Part shown: piece after piece, positions 21,949-30,535 of the stretch
Layout of the letters: the number at the start of each line of letters is the position of its first letter
How positions within the stretch are numbered: the first letter of the stretch is position 1
Source: an uncultured Pelagibacteraceae bacterium
GTDB taxonomy: Bacteria; Pseudomonadota; Alphaproteobacteria; Pelagibacterales; Pelagibacteraceae
Direction of reading: 5' to 3'
DNA: 32,034 nucleotides
NCBI GenBank assembly: GCA_902532225.1
Contig: CACAHI010000011.1
Coordinates: 1 to 32,034 of the forward strand
Notes under the pieces: model-generated
Told to the model about the DNA's origin: nothing
What the model saw: only the letters and a program-made list of their open reading frames with translations
Databases searched by the model: none
Position numbers and translations under genes: made by a program

Positions 21949-24111
21949 TTAATTTATATTTAAACTTTTTTTATGAAGTCTATTTAGATGTAAAAGTGGC
22001 TCAGTGTATCCAGATGGTTGTTCAGTTCCTTTAAACACCAAATCGCAAGCCGTTTTAAATGCTATAGAATTTTCAAAATCATCTGACATTCTAATATAAT
22101 TTTTATCGTTTTTATTTTGATCATCTACAATTCTAGCCATTTTTTTCATTATATCGATGACCTGTATTTTTGTACAAATATTATATTTTAACCAGTTAGC
22201 AATATGTTGTGATGAAATTCTTAAAGTTGCCCTATCTTCCATAAGACCAACGTTGTTTATATCAGGTACCTTTGAACATCCAATCCCTTGATCGATCCAT
22301 CTGACTACATACCCAAGTATACCCTGAGAATTGTTTTCCAATTCTTTAATAATTTCATCCATCGACCAATTAGGTCTATCTGCAATAGGTATTTTTAGAA
22401 GATTTTCCAAATTATTATTATTTCTATTTTTTAGTTTATCTTGAATTTTAAATACATCTACATCGTGGTAATGAAGAGAATGCAATGTAGCTGCGGTAGG
22501 GCTTGGTGTCCAAGCACAATTTGCACCTGCTTTAAGATGGTCAATTTTTTGTTTCATCATATCAGCCATTTTATCAGGGGCTGGCCACATTCCTTTTCCT
22601 ATCTGAGCCAAACCAGAAAATCCGCATTGTAATCCTACATCTACATTATTATTTTCATAAGCAGCTATCCATTTAGAAGATTTCATATCACCCTTTTTTA
22701 TCATTGGACCTGCACACATAGATGTATGCATCTCATCACCAGTTCTGTCTAAAAATCCAGTGTTAATGAAGACTACTCTTTTTTTTACTTGTCTAATACA
22801 TTCTTTTAAATTTATTGATGTTCTTCTTTCTTCATCCATTATTCCAACTTTTATTGTATTAGATTTGAGTTTTAATACATTCTCAACTTCATTAAATATT
22901 TCATTTGTAAAAGCCACTTCTTCGGGTCCATGCATTTTAGGTTTAACTATGTAAATAGACCCTGTTCTTGAGTTACCTCTTTTTTTTAAGTCGTGCAAAC
23001 AAGCGGCAGAAGTAAAGAAGGCATCCATAATTCCCTCTGGAATTTCAGAATTATCTGCAAGTATAATAGAAGAATTTGTCATTAGATGACCTACATTTCT
23101 ATTTAAAAGCAAGGATCTTCCATGTAATACTATTTTTTCACCTTGTGGCCCAATATATTTTCTATCAGTGTTTAGTCTTCGCTCAAAAACTTTACCTGAT
23201 TTATCAAAAGTTATTTTTAAGTTTCCTTTCATTAAACCAAGCCAATTTCTATATCCTAAAATTTTATCTTCAGAGTTTACTGCAGAAACACTGTCCTCAT
23301 GATCCATTATTGTTGTGATAGCGGATTCTATAACTAAATCACTTATACCAGATGGATCTTGTTGAGCTGTAAAAGCATATGGGTTAATTACTAATTCAAC
23401 ATGAAGATTATTATTTTTAAAAAGTATACCCTTTAATTTATTTTCAGATCTTCTATAACCTACATACTGATCAGGGTTTTTTAGATTTATTTTCTTACCA
23501 TTAACAATAAATTCTGGTTTATTATTAATCACATCTATAAGTTCTAGTTTTTTCCAACTATTTGTAGCCAATGGAAAAAATTTGTCTAAAAATTCTCGAC
23601 AATATTTTATTACTTTCCCTCCCCTAAAAGGATTGTAGTGACTTCCTAAATTTTTATTTGAATCAAGATAGTCACTTCCATACAAAGCATCATACAAACT
23701 TCCCCACCTAGCATTAGCTGCATTTAAAGCATACCTCGCATTCATGACCGGCACAACTAATTGAGGACCAGCAATCTTTGATATTTCAATATCTACATTT
23801 GTAGTTTCAATTTTAAAATCTTCTTTTTGACTAACGATATATCCAATTTCATTAAGAAATTTTTTATATTTTAAAGAATCAAATTCTTCAAATTTATTTT
23901 TATTGTGCCAATCATCAATTTTTTTTTGGATTTGTTGTCTTTTTTTTAGTAATTCTTTATTTATTGGAACTAATTTTTTAATTGATTTTTCAAATCCATT
24001 CCAAAAATGTTTTACGTCTATTTCTGTATTTTCTAATAGTTCATTTTTGACAAAATCTGCCAATTCACTAGCAACCGAAATACCATTAATTTTTATATAT
24101 TTTTTTTCCAT
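21949..24111 (-). CDS. glcB: Malate synthase G
   Basis: It condenses glyoxylate and acetyl-CoA to malate, in the glyoxylate bypass or glycolate use. At 720 residues it matches the monomeric G isoform (about 723), not isoform A. Motifs include NARWGSLYDALYGSD near residue 135, AFTAQQDPSGISDLVIES, VLHGRSLLLNRNVGHLM (the catalytic Arg), YIVKPKMHGPEEVAF and VGIMDEERRTSINL (magnesium ligands Glu and Asp), then GWTPSPT-like NCAWTPSPTAATLHS. I start at the ATG at 24111; an in-frame TTG at 24123 is possible. The leader contains no glycine riboswitch, unlike the SAR11 genes described in the literature. It is divergent from accA. Confidence 0.95.
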   Translation of the reverse strand: MEKKYIKINGISVASELADFVKNELLENTEIDVKHFWNGFEKSIKKLVPINKELLKKRQQIQKKIDDWHNKNKFEEFDSLKYKKFLNEIGYIVSQKEDFKIETTNVDIEISKIAGPQLVVPVMNARYALNAANARWGSLYDALYGSDYLDSNKNLGSHYNPFRGGKVIKYCREFLDKFFPLATNSWKKLELIDVINNKPEFIVNGKKINLKNPDQYVGYRRSENKLKGILFKNNNLHVELVINPYAFTAQQDPSGISDLVIESAITTIMDHEDSVSAVNSEDKILGYRNWLGLMKGNLKITFDKSGKVFERRLNTDRKYIGPQGEKIVLHGRSLLLNRNVGHLMTNSSIILADNSEIPEGIMDAFFTSAACLHDLKKRGNSRTGSIYIVKPKMHGPEEVAFTNEIFNEVENVLKLKSNTIKVGIMDEERRTSINLKECIRQVKKRVVFINTGFLDRTGDEMHTSMCAGPMIKKGDMKSSKWIAAYENNNVDVGLQCGFSGLAQIGKGMWPAPDKMADMMKQKIDHLKAGANCAWTPSPTAATLHSLHYHDVDVFKIQDKLKNRNNNNLENLLKIPIADRPNWSMDEIIKELENNSQGILGYVVRWIDQGIGCSKVPDINNVGLMEDRATLRISSQHIANWLKYNICTKIQVIDIMKKMARIVDDQNKNDKNYIRMSDDFENSIAFKTACDLVFKGTEQPSGYTEPLLHLNRLHKKSLNIN

Positions 24112-24233
24112 TAAATTAGACAATATAGATGCAAGATTTAATAAATCTATAGTTTTATATAAATGAATACTAATATAATAGTTACCTAAATTTCTAACAC
24201 TTTATTGCCTTTTTTAATATATATATAAAAAAT
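24112..24233. promoter_or_regulatory. Divergent spacer between glcB and accA
   Basis: This AT-rich spacer has a TATAAT at 24174-24179, a possible -10 for accA without a clear -35, and a palindrome AGATTTA-A-TAAATCT at 24134-24148 in the glcB leader. No glycine aptamer consensus is visible on the glcB strand. No Shine-Dalgarno sequence precedes either start. Assignment of elements is tentative. Confidence 0.35.
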
Positions 24234-25343
24234 ATGAAAAATTATTTAAATTTTGAAAATGAAGTTAAAAATTTAGAAGCTGAACTTGAAAAACTAAAAG
24301 ATCCTTATAATAATTCAGAAGAAATTTCAGAAGTAAACACTGATAAGATAAATGATATTCAACAAGAAATAGAAAAAAAATTAAAGCAAATTTACTCTAA
24401 TTTAAACCCCTGGGAAAAAACTTTAGTAGCAAGACACGAGGACAGACCAAAATCAAAATTTTTTATAGAGAATTTATTTGAAGATTTTATTTCTCTCTCA
24501 GGTGATAGATTTTACGGAGAGGATAATTCCGTTATTGCTGGTTTTGCTAGATTTGAAAAAAAATCCGTTTTAGTCATTGCTCAAGAAAAAGGTGAAGATT
24601 TAGAGTCAAGGATATCAAGAAATTTTGGAATGATGCGGCCTGAGGGATATAGAAAAAGCATAAGATTAATGAAACTTGCAGATAAATTTAATATTCCAGT
24701 AATTATATTTGTAGATACACCAGGCGCTTACCCAGGAGTTGGCGCAGAGGAAAGAGGACAAGCGGAGGCAATAGCAAGATCGATAGAATGTAGTATGGAA
24801 TTAAGAGTTCCAACAATTTCAATTATTATTGGTGAAGGTGGATCCGGCGGCGCCATAGCATTGGCTTCTTCAAATAAAGTATTAATGTTAGAAAATGCGA
24901 TTTATTCAGTTATCTCCCCGGAAGGATGTGCAACTATTCTTTGGAGAGATCCAAAAAAAACTTTAGAAGCTGCAACTGCAATGAAATTATCATCAAAGGA
25001 TTTAATTGAATTAAACATTATAGATGAAATAATTCTCGAACCTACTGGGGGCGCCCATAGAAATAAGGAAGAAATTCTTACTAATATAAGATCTTCGTTG
25101 AGTTTAAATTTAGAGAAATTATCTGAATTAAGTAGAGATGAAATTTATACCCAAAGAAAAAATAAATTTTTATCTATCGGAAGAGATAGGGGATATCTTA
25201 CTGACACTAATCTTAAAAAAGATTCTTTAGTAAGAGAAATAAATGATTTTGATAAAATAATTTCTTTTATTTTTAAATATAAAATTTTTTTTATTTTATC
25301 ATTAATTATTTTGATATCAGTAATTTTTATATTAAGTTTATAG
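24234..25343 (+). CDS. accA: Acetyl-CoA carboxylase carboxyltransferase subunit alpha, with C-terminal membrane segment
   Basis: AccA with AccD transfers carboxyl from biotin to acetyl-CoA, the first step of fatty acid synthesis. The N-terminal coiled coil (ENEVKNLEAELEKLK) and LARHEDRPKS-like VARHEDRPKSKFF lead to the crotonase-type domain: FGMMRPEGYRKSIRLM, FVDTPGAYPGVGAEERGQAE, GEGGSGGAIALAS and NAIYSVISPEGCATILW. The family ends near residue 320; this protein has 369. The extra 45-50 residues finish with IFFILSLIILISVIFILSL (351-369), a single hydrophobic helix behind Lys-Tyr-Lys. This tail is unusual for AccA. Its last six bases overlap the end of the convergent secA, and no frameshift is evident. 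Confidence 0.93.
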   Translation: MKNYLNFENEVKNLEAELEKLKDPYNNSEEISEVNTDKINDIQQEIEKKLKQIYSNLNPWEKTLVARHEDRPKSKFFIENLFEDFISLSGDRFYGEDNSVIAGFARFEKKSVLVIAQEKGEDLESRISRNFGMMRPEGYRKSIRLMKLADKFNIPVIIFVDTPGAYPGVGAEERGQAEAIARSIECSMELRVPTISIIIGEGGSGGAIALASSNKVLMLENAIYSVISPEGCATILWRDPKKTLEAATAMKLSSKDLIELNIIDEIILEPTGGAHRNKEEILTNIRSSLSLNLEKLSELSRDEIYTQRKNKFLSIGRDRGYLTDTNLKKDSLVREINDFDKIISFIFKYKIFFILSLIILISVIFILSL

Positions 25344-27911
25344 AGCTCCACAACAATTTTTAAATTTTTTACCTGTAGCTTCACATCTATCATTTCTTGA
25401 AATTTTTTGATCTCTTTTTATAATTAATAGACACTTTTGATTGTTGATTTTATTTTCCTCGATTTTTTTATTTAAGATTTCTTGATTATCAACTTTTTTT
25501 TCTGCAACAACTAAATTTAATAAAATAGATATTAAATCAAATTTCAATTTTTCTAATAAATTTTCAAAAAGATCAAATGCTTCTTTTTTGTATTCTATAA
25601 GTGGATCTTTTTGACCATAAGATCTAAGTCCAATAACTCCTCTTAACTGTTCAAGGTATTGAATATGAGATTTCCAGTTAAAATCAATGCTTTGTAGAAA
25701 AATTCTTTTTTCTAATTCTTTATTCTGGTTCTCACCTAAATAATCAATTCTTATTTTTCTTTTTTCGGAAAATTTTTCATTCAATATTTTTTTTATACTT
25801 TTGTCATCTTTGGTTAATAAACTTTCAAAATCTTCTGGCTCTACTGCTTTTCCAAATAGAACTTTATATTTTTTTATTGAGTCGTTGTTTTCCGTATAGT
25901 TATTTGATGTTTTTTTATTCATCAACATTTTGTCAACTAATTCATTTAGAAAATTGTCACTATATTCAAAAACATTTTTAGAACTTATTACTTCATTTCT
26001 TTGAGAAAATATTACATTCCTTTGATCATTTAGGACATCGTCAAATTTAATTAAGGTTTTTCTTATTTCAAAATTTCTTGCTTCTACTTTTTGTTGAGCT
26101 CTTTCTATTGCTTTATTTATCCATGGATGATCAATACTTTCACCATCTTTTAATCCTAGCTTCTTTAATATATTATTTATTGATTCTGAACCAAAAATTC
26201 TCATTAGATCATCTTCTAAACTTACATAAAATAAAGAATTTCCCTCATCACCTTGTCGACCAGATCTTCCTCTAGCTTGATTGTCTACTCTTCTACTTTC
26301 CATTCTTTCTGTGCCAATAACAAAAAGACCACCTAGAGATTTTACTTTTTGTTTTTCTACTTCCAATTTTTTAATTTCAGTTTCTTGTTTTCTCCCACCT
26401 AGTTGTATATCAACCCCTCTTCCCGAAATACTCGTTGTAATTATTACTGAATTTAGTTTTCCAGCATTTGCAATTATGTCTGCTTCTTTCTCGTGGTTTT
26501 TTGCATTCAAAACAATATGTTCAATGGTATTCTTGCTTAATAGATCAGAATAAACTTCAGACTTATTTATACTTGATGTAAATATTAAAAGTGGTTGGTT
26601 TTTAGAGCTTAGTTCTTTTACTTTATTTACTATAGCATCATTTTTTTCTTTTTCAGTTCTAAATATTTGGTCATTCCAATCTTTTCTGATCATTTCCTTA
26701 TTTGTTGGAATGGTTACAACTGGCAAATTATAAATTTCAAAAAATTCTTCTGATTCAGTTGCCGCTGTTCCTGTGCACCCACAAAGCTTCGAATACATTT
26801 TAAAATAATTTTGATATGTAATTGAAGCCCATGTTTGATTTTCAACCTGTACCTCAAGGTTTTCTTTAGCTTCTATTGCCTGATGTAGACCATCGCCATA
26901 TCTTCTTCCTTCTAAAATTCTTCCAGTTAACTCATCAATTATTTTAACTTCTTGATCCTTAACAAGATAATCCTTTCCTTTGACAAATAGTTTATTTGCT
27001 CTAAGTGCTTGATTTACATGGTGTACAATATTTAAATTAGATGGATCATAAAAATTATTATTTTTTAATACCCCAGCATTAGAAAAAATTTTTTCAATGT
27101 TATCAATGCCTTTGTTTGTTAAAAATACATTCTTTTCTTTTTCGTCAAGTTCAAAATCATCATTTTCAAGTTTTTTAATTAATTTATTAACTACCACATA
27201 CTTATCAGTCTTATCCTCTGCAGCACCAGAAATTACCAATGGTGTTCTAGCTTCATCAATTAGACAAGAGTCGATTTCATCAACTATTGCAAAGTTATGT
27301 TTTCTTTGAACTATGCTATCTATAGAAACTTTCATATTATCTCTTAGGTAGTCAAAACCTAACTCGCTATTTGTTGCGTATGTTATGTCACAATTATAAT
27401 TTTTTTTTCTCTCATCATCATCTTGGTTGTTGTTAATGAACCCTGATTTAATTCCTAAAAAATTATAAATTTTACCCATGTTCTCACAATCTCTTTTAGC
27501 AAGATAATCGTTTACAGTTACAACATGGACTCCTTTTTCAGTTAAACAATTTAAGTATGCAGCCAATGCAATAGTCAAAGTTTTACCTTCTCCAGTTTTC
27601 ATCTCTGCAATTTTTGATTCGTGCAGAACTACGCCACCAACTAATTGAACATCAAAATGCCTTTCGCCAGTAGTTCTTTTAGATGCTTCTCTTACCAAGG
27701 CAAAAGCATCAGGTAAAATATTGTCTAAATCTTTTCCATTTTTTAATTCTGCTTTTAATTTTTGAGTTCTTAAAGGGAATTCATTATTTTCTATTTTAGA
27801 TATATCGCTCTCTTTATCATTAATTTTCTTTACAATTTTTTTAATACGGTCTAATTCACTTTGATTGTGCGATTTAAATATTTTCTTGACTAAATTTAAT
27901 GGGTTAAGCAT
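25338..27911 (-). CDS. secA: Preprotein translocase motor ATPase SecA
   Basis: SecA drives secretory proteins through SecYEG. The 857-residue protein (ATG at 27911; an in-frame TTG at 27917 adds two residues) contains Walker A MKTGEGKT (104-111), VDEIDSCLIDEARTPL (DEAD-like Walker B), EIDELTGRI-type IIDELTGRILEGRRYGDGLHQ, the TGTAATES stretch and SGRGVDIQLGG, then QARGRSGRQGDEG (arginine finger region). The C-terminal zinc motif, usually C-x-C-x8-C-(H/C), reads RCEATGKKFKNCC, so C843, C853 and C854 remain but the second cysteine is missing. The linker before it is Lys/Asn-rich. It is divergent from argJ. Confidence 0.96.
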   Translation of the reverse strand: MLNPLNLVKKIFKSHNQSELDRIKKIVKKINDKESDISKIENNEFPLRTQKLKAELKNGKDLDNILPDAFALVREASKRTTGERHFDVQLVGGVVLHESKIAEMKTGEGKTLTIALAAYLNCLTEKGVHVVTVNDYLAKRDCENMGKIYNFLGIKSGFINNNQDDDERKKNYNCDITYATNSELGFDYLRDNMKVSIDSIVQRKHNFAIVDEIDSCLIDEARTPLVISGAAEDKTDKYVVVNKLIKKLENDDFELDEKEKNVFLTNKGIDNIEKIFSNAGVLKNNNFYDPSNLNIVHHVNQALRANKLFVKGKDYLVKDQEVKIIDELTGRILEGRRYGDGLHQAIEAKENLEVQVENQTWASITYQNYFKMYSKLCGCTGTAATESEEFFEIYNLPVVTIPTNKEMIRKDWNDQIFRTEKEKNDAIVNKVKELSSKNQPLLIFTSSINKSEVYSDLLSKNTIEHIVLNAKNHEKEADIIANAGKLNSVIITTSISGRGVDIQLGGRKQETEIKKLEVEKQKVKSLGGLFVIGTERMESRRVDNQARGRSGRQGDEGNSLFYVSLEDDLMRIFGSESINNILKKLGLKDGESIDHPWINKAIERAQQKVEARNFEIRKTLIKFDDVLNDQRNVIFSQRNEVISSKNVFEYSDNFLNELVDKMLMNKKTSNNYTENNDSIKKYKVLFGKAVEPEDFESLLTKDDKSIKKILNEKFSEKRKIRIDYLGENQNKELEKRIFLQSIDFNWKSHIQYLEQLRGVIGLRSYGQKDPLIEYKKEAFDLFENLLEKLKFDLISILLNLVVAEKKVDNQEILNKKIEENKINNQKCLLIIKRDQKISRNDRCEATGKKFKNCCGAL

Positions 27912-27934
27912 TTTCAAAATATGATATAGTATTT

Positions 27935-27940
27935 TATAAT
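27935..27940 (+). promoter_or_regulatory. Candidate -10 box for argJ
   Basis: A perfect TATAAT lies 40 bases before the argJ ATG, in the 68-base divergent spacer with secA. The -35 position reads TTTCAA, only a partial match. In AT-rich DNA the box could be chance. Confidence 0.35.
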
Positions 27941-27979
27941 TTACTTTAATATAGGTATTAAATAGATAATTTAAACTTT

Positions 27980-29284
27980 ATGCCAATAAATCTCTCAAAT
28001 TTATTTAATTCTCAATCAAAAAACACTGTATTAGGCGATTTTCAAGACCTCGAACACCTAGATGGTTTATCACTATCGGCAGCTAGTGCGAAACTTTATG
28101 AAAACAAAGAGAGAGATGATGTTGCTTTATTTTATTTTAGACATGGAGCTAATCATGCATCTGTTTTCACCAGATCAAAAATAGTTTCTGAAAATATAAA
28201 ATGGAATACTAAGCTTAAAAACAAAAAAATAATGGCATTATTAGTAAATACTAGAAATGCAAATGCTTTCACAGGTAAACTAGGGTACCAAGGCATGAAA
28301 GACTTAGCTGAAGAAATTTCAAAAAAATTAAATGAAAAACAAAAAGACGATGAAGAAAATCCGCAATTGATAAAACATAATCAAATTTTATTTGGATGCA
28401 CGGGTACTATTGGAGAACCATTTCCGATAAATAAAATAAAGTCATCGATAAATGAATTAATTCAAAAAATTAAATACACACAAAATAAGTATATTTGGAT
28501 GAAAACAGCACTTGCAATAATGACTACCGACACAAAACCCAAGTTAGCCATGGAAGAATGCAAAATTGGAAATTCTAATATTAAAATTTATGGAATTGCA
28601 AAAGGTTCAGGAATGATTTATCCAAATATGGCAACCACACTGGGGTATATATTTACTGATGCAGATCTATCAAATCCTATTTTAAAAAAATTGTTAAAAA
28701 AAAATATTGAAACCACGTTTAATGCAATTTCTTGCGATGGAGATATGAGCACAAATGATATGGTCACAATATTTTCAACAGGTAAAGCAAAACATCAAAA
28801 AATAAAAAATATTAACGACGGAAAGTTAAAAGAATTTGACGAAGCATTATATAAAGTTTTATTAAATTTAGCTAAAAGAGTAGTTTCAGATGGAGAAGGA
28901 GCAACAAAATTTATTACGATAAATGTTAGAAAGGCAAGAAATATTAATGATGCAAAAAAAATATGTTTTTCAATTGCCAATTCAACTCTGGTAAAAACTG
29001 CTATAGCTGGAGAAGATCCAAATTGGGGTAGAATAATAATGGCTATTGGAAAATCAAATATAAATATTAATTTGAATAAATTATCACTTAAAATTGGTAA
29101 TTTTAAAATTATAGAAAAAGGACAAATTTATTCAAAATATGATGAAAACGAAGTTTCAGATTATATGAAAAATATGGATATAAATATTGAGATAGAAATA
29201 AATACAGGAAACAAAGACTTTAAAACTTATACAATGGATTTAACAAAAAAGTATATTGAAATAAATTCAGACTATAGAACTTAA
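27980..29284 (+). CDS. argJ: Bifunctional ornithine acetyltransferase / N-acetylglutamate synthase
   Basis: ArgJ recycles the acetyl group from N-acetylornithine to glutamate in arginine synthesis and may also use acetyl-CoA. The 434-residue precursor carries the self-cleavage site GSGMIYPNMATTLGYIFTDA: the chain should be cut between A218 and T219, freeing Thr219 as N-terminal nucleophile. Before it lies the oxyanion-hole motif FGCTGTIGEP (138-147), and downstream SCDGDMSTNDM and AGEDPNWGRIIMAIGKS, all family hallmarks. The sequence lacks the usual first residues of some ArgJ but starts sensibly at MPINLSNLF. A DUF1178 gene follows after 34 bases, a neighbourhood seen in alphaproteobacteria. 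Confidence 0.96.
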   Translation: MPINLSNLFNSQSKNTVLGDFQDLEHLDGLSLSAASAKLYENKERDDVALFYFRHGANHASVFTRSKIVSENIKWNTKLKNKKIMALLVNTRNANAFTGKLGYQGMKDLAEEISKKLNEKQKDDEENPQLIKHNQILFGCTGTIGEPFPINKIKSSINELIQKIKYTQNKYIWMKTALAIMTTDTKPKLAMEECKIGNSNIKIYGIAKGSGMIYPNMATTLGYIFTDADLSNPILKKLLKKNIETTFNAISCDGDMSTNDMVTIFSTGKAKHQKIKNINDGKLKEFDEALYKVLLNLAKRVVSDGEGATKFITINVRKARNINDAKKICFSIANSTLVKTAIAGEDPNWGRIIMAIGKSNININLNKLSLKIGNFKIIEKGQIYSKYDENEVSDYMKNMDINIEIEINTGNKDFKTYTMDLTKKYIEINSDYRT

Positions 29285-29318
29285 AAAATATATTAAAAAA
29301 ATAATTTTTTATAAAATT

Positions 29319-29741
29319 ATGATTAAATATAAACTTAATTGTAAAAAATGTAATCATTCGTTTGATAGTTGGTTTGCCAATTCAAATGAATTTGAAAGGA
29401 TAAAAAAACTTAAACTTTTAAGTTGTAATTTGTGTCATTCAAAAATGATTGAAAAATCATTAATGGCACCCACTGTAATTAATAAAAAAAATAATATAGC
29501 AAGTGATGGTAAAAAATTTAATAAAGTTAAAAATAAAATTAAAGAATACCAAAATTTTATAAAAAATAATTTTGAATTTGTTGGTGATAATTTTTCATAT
29601 AAAGCAAGATCAATACATTACAATAACAAAAAAAATAAAAAAGGAATTTACGGAAATGCAACAATTAAAGAAGTTAAAGAATTAAAAGAAGAAGGTATTG
29701 AAACCGAAATGATTCCATGGATAGAAGATAAAGATAATTAA
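29319..29741 (+). CDS. DUF1178 family protein
   Basis: A 140-residue protein of the alphaproteobacterial DUF1178 family. It begins MIKYKLNCKKCNHSFDSWF and has a second pair in LLSCNLCHSKMIEKSLMAP, giving a C-x2-C and C-x2-C arrangement like a zinc ribbon. The middle (residues 60-85) is Lys/Asn-rich; the C-terminus YGNATIKEVKELKEEGIETEMIPWIEDKDN is the conserved end of the family. No function is known. It follows argJ by 34 bases and overlaps the end of the convergent ubiG by 4 bases. It may be an RNA- or metal-binding accessory protein, but this is a guess from the zinc ribbon alone. Confidence 0.85.
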   Translation: MIKYKLNCKKCNHSFDSWFANSNEFERIKKLKLLSCNLCHSKMIEKSLMAPTVINKKNNIASDGKKFNKVKNKIKEYQNFIKNNFEFVGDNFSYKARSIHYNNKKNKKGIYGNATIKEVKELKEEGIETEMIPWIEDKDN

Positions 29742-30466
29742 ATTTTTTTAAATATACTAATATAATTTACAGAGCGATCATTACTAAGTTTCCATTCATT
29801 TAAAATTGGATTAAATTTTATTCCATCGATTTTAATAAGTTCTAGTAAATTTTTTTTAGTATAACCATTTAATTCAGAAGGTTTTACAAATTTATCCCAG
29901 TCATGCGTTCCAATAGGTAACCATCTAAGAATATACTCAGCACCCAAAATTGCAAAAATATAAGATTGTAAGGTTTTATTTATAGTAGCAATAAACATTA
30001 AACCATTTTTTTTAAGATGGTTTGAACTTTTTTTGATAAAAAAATTTATATCGTCAACATGTTCAACTATTTCCATATTTAAAACTACATCAAATTTTTT
30101 TTTGCTTAAAAACTTTTCGGGTGAATTGTAAATATATTTTATATTTAGTTTATTTTTTTTTGCATGAACTTTCGCAATTTTTATATTTTTTTCAGCCGCA
30201 TCGATGCCAGTTACATTGGCACCTAATCTGCACATTGGTTCAGATAATAAACCACCTCCACATCCAATATCTAAAATATTTAAATTTTTTAACGAGTTAT
30301 GTTTATTTTTTAATTTAAAGTGTTTAACAATATTATTTTTGATATAGTGAATTCTAACAGGGTTAAATTTATGCAGTGGTTTAAATTTTCCATTAGGATC
30401 CCACCACTCATCAGCCATTTTAGAAAATTTTTGTATTTCTTTAATATTTATTGTGTTACTTTTCAT
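29738..30466 (-). CDS. ubiG: Ubiquinone biosynthesis O-methyltransferase UbiG
   Basis: UbiG carries out both O-methylations in ubiquinone synthesis, using S-adenosylmethionine, at the inner face of the membrane. The 242-residue protein has the diagnostic N-terminus KMADEWWDPNGKFKPLHKFN and then the SAM motif NILDIGCGGGLLSEPMCRLG, followed by GIDAAEKNIKIAKVHA. VLNMEIVEHVDDINFFI is motif II/post I, and EYILRWLPIGTHDWDKFVKPSEL is the typical UbiG C-terminal membrane-interacting segment. Length is usual (about 240). Divergent from lysC; the spacer has TATAAT boxes readable on both strands. Confidence 0.95.
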   Translation of the reverse strand: MKSNTINIKEIQKFSKMADEWWDPNGKFKPLHKFNPVRIHYIKNNIVKHFKLKNKHNSLKNLNILDIGCGGGLLSEPMCRLGANVTGIDAAEKNIKIAKVHAKKNKLNIKYIYNSPEKFLSKKKFDVVLNMEIVEHVDDINFFIKKSSNHLKKNGLMFIATINKTLQSYIFAILGAEYILRWLPIGTHDWDKFVKPSELNGYTKKNLLELIKIDGIKFNPILNEWKLSNDRSVNYISIFKKI

Positions 30467-30476
30467 TCTTTATTGA

Positions 30477-30510
30477 CATTATAATTAAGATGTATTTTAT
30501 CATTATAATT
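30477..30510. promoter_or_regulatory. Direct repeat with doubled TATAAT box between ubiG and lysC
   Basis: CATTATAATT occurs at 30477-30486 and again at 30501-30510, 24 bases apart. Each copy contains TATAAT on the plus strand and, shifted by two bases, on the minus strand. TTGACA is at 30473-30478, but its distance to the second box (25 bases) is too long for one promoter. The pair may give overlapping divergent promoters for lysC and ubiG. Confidence 0.4.
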
Positions 30511-30535
30511 TAAATTTAAAAAAAAAAAATTACCA

